Of a DNA stretch of 64,000 bases, positions 56,501 through 64,000 are shown in pieces. Below the pieces are notes generated by a model. The model saw nothing but the letters and a program-made list of their open reading frames with translations, searched no databases and was not told the origin of the DNA. Source of the DNA: Pipra filicauda (taxonomy: Eukaryota > Chordata > Aves > Passeriformes > Pipridae); assembly GCF_003945595.2 (NCBI RefSeq), contig NW_024104331.1, forward strand, positions 248,001 through 312,000, read 5' to 3'. The translations under genes were made by a program, and so were the position numbers. Position 1 is the stretch's first letter. The number at the start of each line of letters is the position of its first letter.

Positions 56501-59500
56501 CCTGGGAGCAGAACAAAAAGACAGGAATCTTTGGAAGTGCTTGGTTTTCTTCCAGCTCTCCCACCTCTGTCTACCTGTGGCCATCCCTTGTCGCGTCTGT
56601 AGGTTTTTAACCTCCCTTTTAAACAGGGACATCTTTTTGTGACGCCTGTAAGTGGTGCAGCGAGTTCCTGATCCAAACCCCCAGCCCAAACAATGGATGG
56701 TGTTTGTCATAGCAGCCCACTGGGCAATCCAAGCTGTTCCAGAGAGAATGGTCCCTGATTGAGAAGTTCCCCTTTGGTTTTGATTTAGAATCAACGTGAA
56801 CGCATCAATTTTTCAGACACTGCCACCTGAAGGAACAACAGGGTCAGTGCTTTTGGCTGCGGTTACAGCTCCAGCTTTGGGATCAAGGACTGGGTCTGCT
56901 CTCTGCTTCCAGAGTGCTTTGAGCTTGTAAATATGTGCCAGTTCCCCTGGAGGCAGGTCTGCTGGAGACTGGGAGCCTTTGAGATTCTCCAGAGCAATAA
57001 AAATCTAACTGTATTTCCTTGTCTAATAAACAGAACAGCAGAGAATCTTAAAGGACCCTCAGACCCATCCAGACTCAGACCAGTGTAGTGTTGTCAGCCC
57101 TCTTTAGTTCTTTACTTTAATAGACTTTAAAGTATGTCTCAATTGTTTCCTTATTGCTTGAAGATCCCTTGGAAATGTCAGGTTTTGGTGGAACAAAGCG
57201 TTTTCTTCCTGGATGTTAAACTCAACCCTGACAAACTTGAAAAGAAGCACGGTTGGTTCTTTCTTCCTTTCTTCTTTCTTCAAGAAAACAAACTGGGAGA
57301 CTGAGTATGGTCTGGTGTGGCTCACAGGGGTGACGTGGGCACTTTAATATTCCAGGTAAATCTGCAGAAGACATATTTGGAGAGCTGTTTACTCAAGCCA
57401 ACACCTTTGCCTCTCGGGTGAGCGTTCTGGTCGAGAGGGTTGACCGCTTGCAAGTCAAAGTCACTCAGCTGGACCCCAAAGAGGAAGAAGGTAATGGAGT
57501 GGAGCACAGGGGTTCTTGTTAAGTCAGCAGGGTGGGCCCAGTGCCATAAAACCAGTGTGGCACTGCCATGGGGGCTGGAATGTCTTCTCTGGAGCTGAGA
57601 GGGACTGTTTCCTTCCCTCACAAAAGGGGGCTGTTTCCTCCCCTCAGGTGGACACAGCCTTTTTGGCCAGGTGTAGGTTTGCTCGTTGGTGAGTCTCCAT
57701 GTGGGAACTCACTTTCCAGCAGCTGGATAGCAGTGGCTGAGCAGCCTGAGCTTGGTCACAGAGGTTCCAAACCTCTCGAGAGAGCTGTGTCGATACAGCA
57801 GCTGATCTTGGCACAGCACACTCTGAGATTTGATGGGTTTCCCAGGGGACCTGTGGGAAAAGGAACCTGACCTTAAGAAGTGCGAAGCATGCCAAGAACT
57901 CCAAGTGAAATCAGATGTTTGCTGCTTGGTCTTCAGTATCATTGGCCTGGGTCAAGCTGTTCTTCACTTGCTCTCTCCTCTTCCTTACAGTCTCCCTGCA
58001 AGGCATTAACACCAGGAAGGCCTTCAAAAGCTCCACCACTCAGGACCAGAAGCTCTTTGACAGAGATTCTCTCCCCGTGCCTGTCCTCGAAACCTACAGG
58101 GCCTGCAATACTCCTCCACCTCTCAACATCCTCTCACCTTACAGGTATGGCTGCAATACCTTCCTGTTCCCTTGCAGAGGAGATCCTCTTCCTCCCAACC
58201 TGCTGGGGAGGTCCTTTCCCATCCCGTGCTGTGTTGAGGTGGCCGTTTCCGATGGGCTATTGAGTTACTAAACTGAGATCCACCGGGAAATCTCCATCCT
58301 CTGGGTTACATAAAACTTCGCTTTTGGGGTCGTACAAATGGATGCAGCTAGAAAATGATCTCTTTGGTTCCCTGCTGTCGCTTTTGTGACTGCCCTGGGG
58401 CAAGGCTTGGCTGGCACTGCAGAACCACGCTGGGTGTGCTGCAGAGGAGGCATTTTTCTTGTGCTTCTCCGTGGCCCCATGGCTCCTTTCCAAAGAGCCG
58501 CAGTGCAGAGCGTTCCCTTGGAAGTGGCTCTCACCCAGGTGGGCACAGCAGCCTCCTGGAGACGCTTCCCGTGGTCTCCAGCGCCGGGTCTGAGGCGTCT
58601 GGTGGGTCCTACACTGGCTGTGCAACCAGCTCTGAGCAGCCCCGCTCCGATTTCATCCTGTGGGTAGTAGAAGGAAAGGGGGTCAGAATCCAGAGACTTA
58701 TCCCACATCCATAAATATCTTTTGAACAGGTAAAAAGTAATTACAGATAGCTGGAGGCAGCTGTCTCCTGCCAGACGCGGCTGCACTGCAAAGTGGGAGG
58801 AAGGGAGTGTGTGAGTGTGTGTGTGTGTGTGCGCTCGCTCGGGAGCCTCAAGGACGTTCCTGGTCTGATTTAGGGTTCCTGAGCTGGAGAAGGAGGGTTT
58901 TGTCACACCAAAACCACAACACAAGCAAGAGGGAGTTGAAGTGAGAGACCTGCTGCTCTCTTGGTGGTTGTTCAGAGCAGTTGAGCTCTTCAGGTGCTCA
59001 GCAATGGAGGGTCTGTGTGAGGGCAGAAGGGATGGGAAGTGGGAGAGGCCGGGATGAGGAAAGCTGGGGGTCTGTTCCAGTCTGAAATGGGGGACAGAGG
59101 CAAGACCAGCCCATTTGACCATCTCACTGCACTTTTAAACTGTCGTCTGAGGTTGTGCCTGGTGTTTTCTTTGGGCTTCAAATGTGTGACTTGATCCCTT
59201 TCTATGTGTTGTTTTCCCCTCCCCGTTCCAGGGATGATGGCAAAGAGGCGCTTAAATTCTACACGGATCCTTCATATTTCTTCGACCTCTGGAAAGAGAA
59301 AATGCTTCAGGACACCAAGGATATCATGAAGGAGAAGAGGAAACATAGGGTGAGGGACTGGGAGTCATTGGCAGGGAGGAATAGGAGGTGGGAAGTGTTA
59401 ATAAATCTTGGACTCCACAGTTGCCATCCAAAATTCAGGTTTGCACTTTTAAACTCTTCAGGGATCAATTCGGTGAAGTTTTTACCTGGTTTACCCTCAT

Positions 59501-62500
59501 CCTTGTTAATTAAACAAAGAAAATAAAGGTACCCTTAATTGGTTTTTCCAAATGCCATCATCTTTGGGCCTTAATGTTAAATTATATCATACCATGAAAG
59601 ATGTAGTTTTAACATACTTTATTTAGCTTCTGAGCAACTGGAGTATTAAATATCAAAACAGATCATGATTTTTTTCAACTGAAATAAGAAAGGAGAGATT
59701 TAAGGTGTGTTAGAATGAAGAGTGAGGATAAAGCCAAATTCTTTGTGGGCAGGTGTCCATTATTGCACCCCAAAACACTAAACACCATCAGGACGATGGT
59801 GAGATTTGGAATTCTTGACACGGAGGCCAAAGTCTGAATTGATGTGGGAAACTGAGCTTTCACTGCCCTCAAGGTGGTTGTGCCAGGGGGTAATGATGGA
59901 ATCATGTCTGGGCTGCACTGGGAAATCTGGTGTTGTCTGGCATTTTTCGTGTTATCTGTGCTCCAAATTTTCTGTATGGGAGATCTCTGGAGCATGCAGC
60001 AGTCGGGAAAGGAAACTGAAAATCCTCTTTGAGAATGTGTCTGCTTTTAGAGGCCACAGGTCTGTCCTGTCCCTCCCCATGCCCAGTGAATTTAAAGCAA
60101 AATAAAGCTCGTGTTCGATTCCTCCACCCTTAGAAAGAGAAAAAGGAGAATCCGAACCGAGGAAATGTGAATCCACGGAAAATCAAGACCCGGAAAGAAG
60201 AGTGGGAGAAGCTGAAAATGGGACAAGAATTTGTCGAGTCAAAGGACAAACACGGTCCTGCTGGGTAAGCAAGTCTGGGGCTGGTTGATTGGGATGCAGT
60301 TCACCCTGCTCTGCAGCTCCTCCGGATCCGCGGCGCGGATCGATACTGCCACTAATCACATTCTCCAAAGTAAATCCGTCTGCTGATTTCAAATTTGCCA
60401 AATAAATCAGGGAGCTACACGGTTCGAACAAGGTGGCAGGAGCAGCGAGGCTGCTCCCGGCTGCCTGTGGGCACGGAGGTGTCGGGAGCCTTGGCTCTGC
60501 CCCGCGGCGATGCCCTCCCCTCGCACCCAGCCGAGGGTGGGATCTCGGTGGCATTGTGGGATTGCTTTGTTACATTTCACAAATGGCTCTTCACACCCCG
60601 AAGTCGGAGCGGGGGCCATCCCCATCCAAGTATTTCAAGCTACAGATCTCTCTTTAGCACTTCTGGCTTGGGAATTCATTTAACTTTTGACACCAGCGAG
60701 GCTGGAAGCAGACCGAATTCCCCACAATGCTCTTCTCCCTTGCAGCTTCCTTTCATATAGGAAAAAAAAAAAATCTCTCTTTAAATCACACTCTCCAGCT
60801 AAAAATAAAACTTGCCTTTAGTTTAATAGGAGAGCAGGTTTGGTTTCTAGCAGGGGAATTGAGCAGCACAACAGCACCATTTTCTTGCTCCTCTCTTTTT
60901 TTTTTGTGTGTGTGTGTGTTCGTGTGTTTGAATTCACTCAGGGTCCAGATCCCCCAAAGATGGGGTGGTTCTACCACCTCACAGAGCTCACTGAGAGTCT
61001 CTTCCTTCAGTAGTACTCCAGCTTTGGATAGTTGTTTTAAAGGCATCACTGTTTCTGGGGTCCTTTTTGATATTCTATTCTCAAGCTTATTTTTTGGCAT
61101 CTTTGATTACCTCCTCTGCTTTTGCCACTGATGATACTCAGTGTAACTGCAAGTTCTTTAAGTCCAAGTTGGTCAAAACACTTCTAAGTGTTTTCACAAA
61201 ATGAAATGTTGAGGAAAATCTGTTTATTTAGGCATTTCCTTGTTTATTAAAATGTATACCAGTGCTGTTCTGGTGTGTGGCAGCAATAAACAAACAGGCA
61301 AAAAATCTGGGCAAATTTTAACCAAAGAATTATGCAGAGCAAACTAATACAGGTGTATGTGGTTCTTTATGTAGGAATCTTTGAGAAGTAGAGGGTTTTT
61401 TTTTTAATGTTATAGAGTCCTGGAATGGTTTGGGTTGGAAAGGACATTAAGGATTAAGTTCCACCCCCTGCCATGGGCAGGGACACCTTCCACTAGCCCA
61501 GGTTGCCCCAAGCCCTGTCCAACCTGGCCTTGAACACCTCCAGGAATGGGGCAGCCACAGCTTCTCCGGGCAACTCTCTGAGGAAAAACAAGCTTTAGAC
61601 GTTGCCTCGAGCTCATTAAATAACCTGCTCATCCTGCTGTGGCCCAGGTACCCCTCCAACATGGTGTATCAGAACGGCAGCATCGGCTCCAACGAGAGCA
61701 TGGATGGGAACTGCTACCCGCCACCGCCGCAGACTGACTCCATTGTGCCACCACCTCCTTCGTTCCCAGATGACAGCCTGCCTCCACCCCCGGTGGAATT
61801 TAGGTAAGCCTACGGGATCCCTTCTGTCACCAAGGAGTAGTAGGTGGTGTAAAAGGATGACATGAGACGGGCTGAGATAGTTCAGCAGAACTTCCTGACG
61901 GGTGTTGTATGGGAACCAGAATGCTCCTGTCTGGAGGGGAAGCGCAACTGCAGGCAGGGGCAGAGGCACAGGCAGCACAGCTCTCCATGAATCCCAGCCA
62001 CTGTCCTCATTCCCAGGCAGAAGGGGAGAACTAAGAGCAGATTTATTCCACAGCAGGGTCCCAGTGAATGGTTTGGCTCCATTGCCTGGGTTTTCCGATG
62101 CAGTTGTTCCAGAGAGTGGACTCATGTTCCATTTGGACAACGCTCTCAGGCACATGGTGGCATTGTCGGGGTGTCCTGTGCAGGGCCAGGAGTTGGACTC
62201 GATGATCCTTGTGGGTCCCTTCCAGCTCAGGATATTCCATGACTGAGCTTTGCAAAGAACAGCTTCTTTCACTTGTTTTTTTTTACCATTTGCCCCCTGA
62301 TCTTTGGGAAATGCACTACGTGAGCACTGGAGGTGTAGACGTAGTTGAATTTCAAGGACTTGAGCACAGCAGCTGCCTCCTTCCCAGGGACTTGGGTGCA
62401 AGTTCAGGGCATTTACTTTGGATTGAATGAAATGGTGGCTCCCAGGCACCTCTGGAGATGAGAGTTACGGTCCAGCAGTGGCTCAAGACACAAAGGGTGA

Positions 62501-64000
62501 AACAAGAGTAGACTTTTTGTTTTAAAGACAGTAAAACCGAGTCAAGAGTAACAAGAGCAAGTCTGTCTGATAGACAGGGCTGCTTGGCTTGTCTCCATCT
62601 TATCCAAAGGCAGCAGTGCTGCAGCAAAGGCTCTTCTGATGTGTCAGAGATACCCAGCACTGCTCTCTGCAGCCTGTGCCTCTCGGGCAGAGCAGGCACG
62701 AGCTCTCAGATGAAGCTCACGCTGCCTTATGCAGTTGCTTAGATCTCTGCCCAGCCACACAGATCTCCCCTCTCTGGTTTTGTTTTGGTGGTTGTTTTTA
62801 TAATGAACCCTGGGTGCTTGGTTTGATCTCCAGGAGTCTGTTTTGGATCAGCACTGTTAGAAATTGCGACGTTTTTGTGCCAAATGTACCTTATTTCTCT
62901 GTCTCGCCATGGGAGGAGGTGTCAGTTCGGGGCTTGCCTTACATGTAGAATTTTCTGGTATGAACACAGCCTCCATCATGGGAGATTCAGTCACTCATGC
63001 ATCAGCAGCAGTGGGTTTCCATGCCTTCCCCTTCGCTCCCCACGGCAAGCTATGAGCCATGGCTGCTGCGCTCCAGCTCCGAGCCGTGGAATCCGGTGAG
63101 GAGATCTGTTCCTAGCAGGTGTTCAGAGCATATGCTTTCCTGGCTCCCCCACCCCTCCTCGTGCGATTTATCACGGCAGACATCCCTGCCTGGCGTGTCA
63201 CGAGCCTGACCTCGGTGAGGAGGGGTGTTTTGCTGCAGGAGCTCTGGAGCCAGGAGGCTGCTCTGAGCTCGGAGAGGTGAGGTGGCGGGTGTTCTTGTCA
63301 GCCTGGGAGATGGGATGGAGGGATAGCATTCCTGCCCGTCCCTAGCAGCTTTCCTTTGTTCTGGAGGTGAAGGCCAAAAGAAACACTGCGAGGGAACTAA
63401 AACCAAGGAGTTGAGGTCTCATGGAAACACCAGTTAAAGCTGGAACTCGGATTTTTTTTGGTCTGGACTGCAGCGAACACACATGATTTGCATTAACATT
63501 GAGACTGTACAGTCTGATCTGGCCTCGCAGCTAATTCCTTGTTTCTCTCTCTCTCCTTCCATTGCCACAGCTATCCTGTAGACAACCAAAGAGGTTCTGG
63601 TTCTGGAGGGACCAAACGGTCCAGCCTGGTCAGCCCGAGCCACCCACCACCAGCTCCTCCGATCGGATCCCCCTCGGCAGCCAGGCCGGGCTTTGCTCCC
63701 CCTCCGGCTCCTCCTCCACCACCACCACTGATGGGAAACCCCCCCCCTCCACCACCTGCCATGGGCTTCCCCTCCCCGGGAACCCCCCCACCGCCCTCAC
63801 CCCCTTCTTTCCCCCCTCACCCCGAGTTTGCTGCCCCTCCACCCCCCCCACCCCCTCCAGCAGTCGACTATTCCAGTGTGCTCCCACCTCCGCTGCCTCA
63901 GCCGGGCACTGGGAGTGCGCCGCCCCCCCCTCCGCCCCCACCACCTCCCGGCCCACCTCCACTGGTTTCTGGGGGCCTGGATGGCCCCCCACCCCCTCCT
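53434..64000 (+). CDS. WASF2: WASF2 (WAVE2), residues 1-418, 3' end beyond window
   Basis: Seven coding exons splice in frame to a protein that matches vertebrate WASF2 (human 498 aa) from [13 protein letters not shown] through the proline-rich region. WASF2 is the Arp2/3-activating subunit of the WAVE regulatory complex (with CYFIP, NCKAP1, ABI and BRK1) and drives Rac-dependent lamellipodia at the plasma membrane. Residues 1 to about 170 form the WAVE homology domain. The Abl-target tyrosine equivalent to human Tyr150 is conserved (KFYTDPSYF, codon 59260-59262). A basic region (about 173-208, [17 protein letters not shown] and KTRKEEWEK) is thought to bind phosphoinositides. A proline-rich region for profilin and SH3 partners starts near 230. 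All junctions are GT-AG with consistent phase. The start has A at -3. The WH2 and central-acidic segments are not in view. Confidence 0.97.
53762..53808. repeat. (GT)n(GA)n microsatellite
   Basis: GT repeats with one GGAT interruption, followed by GAGAGAGAG. Confidence 0.9.
55310..55395 (-). mobile_element. Possible old CR1-like remnant
   Basis: TTATAGAATCCACAAGCTAA followed by GGAAGGACCTATTAAATCAT and CCTGCCAGTGCATGAC has the layout of a reversed CR1 tail but is strongly diverged. Confidence 0.35.
57356..57490 (+). CDS. WASF2: WASF2 exon 3 (135 nt)
   Basis: The acceptor TTTAATATTCCAG and the donor GAAGAAG followed by GTAATG bound the exon. It encodes residues 44-88 of the WAVE homology domain ([15 protein letters not shown]... 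to LDPKEEE). Position 46 is Ser, where I recall Tyr in the human protein. An internal CGG-GTGAGC near 57418 resembles a splice donor. Confidence 0.95.
57491..57990 (+). other. WASF2: WASF2 intron 3
   Basis: 500 bp of unique sequence. I see nothing notable beyond the splice signals (acceptor CCTCTTCCTTACAG). Confidence 0.9.
57991..58144 (+). CDS. WASF2: WASF2 exon 4 (154 nt)
   Basis: It encodes residues 89-139 plus two bases of Arg140 ([14 protein letters not shown]..., [13 protein letters not shown]). The donor is CTTACAG followed by GTATGG. It is part of the WAVE homology domain. Confidence 0.96.
58145..59231 (+). other. WASF2: WASF2 intron 4
   Basis: Unique sequence with a GT microsatellite at 58806-58833. 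The acceptor TCCCCTCCCCGTTCCAG ends at 59231. No other feature was seen. Confidence 0.9.
58806..58833. repeat. (GT)n microsatellite
   Basis: GTGTGTGAG then nine GT units. Confidence 0.9.
59232..59349 (+). CDS. WASF2: WASF2 exon 5 (118 nt)
   Basis: It encodes residues 140-179 ([20 protein letters not shown] through KEKRKHR). It carries the conserved tyrosine equivalent to Tyr150 and the start of the basic region. The donor is CATAGG followed by GTGAGG. It ends in phase 0. Confidence 0.96.
59350..60133 (+). other. WASF2: WASF2 intron 5
   Basis: Unique AT-rich sequence without recognised repeats or exons. The acceptor is TTCCTCCACCCTTAG. Confidence 0.9.
60134..60264 (+). CDS. WASF2: WASF2 exon 6 (131 nt)
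   Basis: It encodes residues 180-222 plus two bases of Gly223 ([18 protein letters not shown]..., [13 protein letters not shown]). This is the basic region. The donor is GCTGG followed by GTAAGC. Confidence 0.96.
60895..60922. repeat. T run and (GT)n microsatellite
   Basis: Nine to ten T residues followed by seven GT units. Confidence 0.85.
61413..61572 (-). mobile_element. CR1 LINE 3'-end fragment
   Basis: Reverse-strand tail: TAGAGTCCTGGAATGG, ACCCCCTGCCATGGGCAGG, TTGCCCCAAGCCCTGTCC, then GGCAGCCACAGCTTCTCC. Confidence 0.93.
61648..61803 (+). CDS. WASF2: WASF2 exon 7 (156 nt)
   Basis: It encodes residues 223-274 plus two bases of Ser275 ([18 protein letters not shown], then [10 protein letters not shown] and PPPPSF). 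This is the start of the proline-rich region and is less conserved than the earlier exons. The donor is TTTAG followed by GTAAGC. Confidence 0.95.
61804..63570 (+). other. WASF2: WASF2 intron 7
   Basis: Unique sequence with one short CR1 tail. The acceptor CTCTCTCCTTCCATTGCCACAG ends at 63570. No other exon was seen. Confidence 0.9.
62165..62246 (+). mobile_element. CR1-type LINE tail (second subfamily)
   Basis: GGCCAGGAGTTGGACTCGAT, GATCCTTGTGGGTCCCTTCC and CAGGATATTCCATGACTGA match the alternative CR1 3' end that differs from the AACCCAAACC type elsewhere in the window. Confidence 0.85.
63571..64000 (+). CDS. WASF2: WASF2 exon 8, partial (runs off window)
   Basis: It encodes residues 275-418 so far: [12 protein letters not shown], then a dense proline-rich region with at least six polyproline runs (profilin and SH3 ligands). 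The frame is open to the last base. The WH2 motif and acidic tail should follow in the same or the next exon. Confidence 0.95.

Larger units (their letters stand above)
53564..57355 (+). other. WASF2: WASF2 intron 2
   Basis: Mostly unique, AT-rich sequence. It holds a GT/GA microsatellite (53762-53808), a diverged CR1-like remnant (55310-55395) and a C run near 55630. I see no other exon. Confidence 0.8.
60265..61647 (+). other. WASF2: WASF2 intron 6
   Basis: Unique sequence, a T run plus GT repeat (60895-60922) and a reversed CR1 fragment just before exon 7. The acceptor GCTGTGGCCCAG lies about 75 bp after the CR1. Confidence 0.9.

Noticed and set aside
57040..57100. Possible CR1 remnant (AGAGAATCTTAAAGGACCC)
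   Set aside because: Only a short resemblance to a reversed CR1 tail; too little to support.
60105..60135. tRNA-like B-box word (GTTCGATTCC)
   Set aside because: No A box, acceptor stem or cloverleaf can be built around it. It directly precedes WASF2 exon 6.

Overview
This window is eukaryotic, almost certainly from a bird. At least nine copies of the avian CR1 LINE 3' end are present. Coding exons are split by GT-AG introns. Two recognisable vertebrate genes lie head-to-tail on the + strand, AHDC1 (AT-hook DNA-binding motif containing 1, also called Gibbin) followed by WASF2 (WAVE2). To my knowledge these are also neighbours, in the same transcriptional order, on human 1p36. The very high GC content, abundant minisatellites and short intergenic distance suggest a small GC-rich chromosome (inference). 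There is no sign of a prokaryotic or viral system.

Layout. Positions 1-13782 are non-coding, GC-rich and full of minisatellites. They probably belong to the 5' noncoding or intronic part of AHDC1. AT-richer islands with homeodomain-type, AP-1 and T-box-like motifs look like candidate regulatory elements. Two candidate short 5' exons (13783-13945, 14770-14810) lead into a large exon starting at 15279. The AHDC1 coding sequence is uninterrupted from 15356 to 20296 (1646 aa). A 126-nt intron (20340-20465) follows the stop codon. A long AU/homopolymer-rich 3' UTR then runs to about 24.8 kb. It contains a 45-bp minisatellite that may itself lie in a 2.1-kb 3' UTR intron.

Positions 24.8-36.2 kb are intergenic: more minisatellites, one CR1 and several candidate regulatory islands, including a perfect palindromic RFX-like X-box. 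A CpG-island promoter with three CCAAT boxes at 36.3-36.6 kb marks the start of WASF2. Its noncoding first exon is followed by a 16.8-kb intron of clearly lower GC that holds five of the CR1 copies. WASF2 coding exons lie at 53434-53563, 57356-57490, 57991-58144, 59232-59349, 60134-60264, 61648-61803 and 63571 to the window end. They encode residues 1-418. The C-terminal WH2-central-acidic segment is beyond the window.

The two genes are not known to act in one pathway. AHDC1 is a nuclear AT-hook protein and WASF2 is the Arp2/3-activating subunit of the cytoplasmic WAVE complex. The points most worth a second look are the possible in-frame 5' extension and uORFs of AHDC1, its 3' UTR intron and minisatellite, and the palindromic elements in the noncoding islands. 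All gene names come from protein recognition by eye. No alignment or database search was run.
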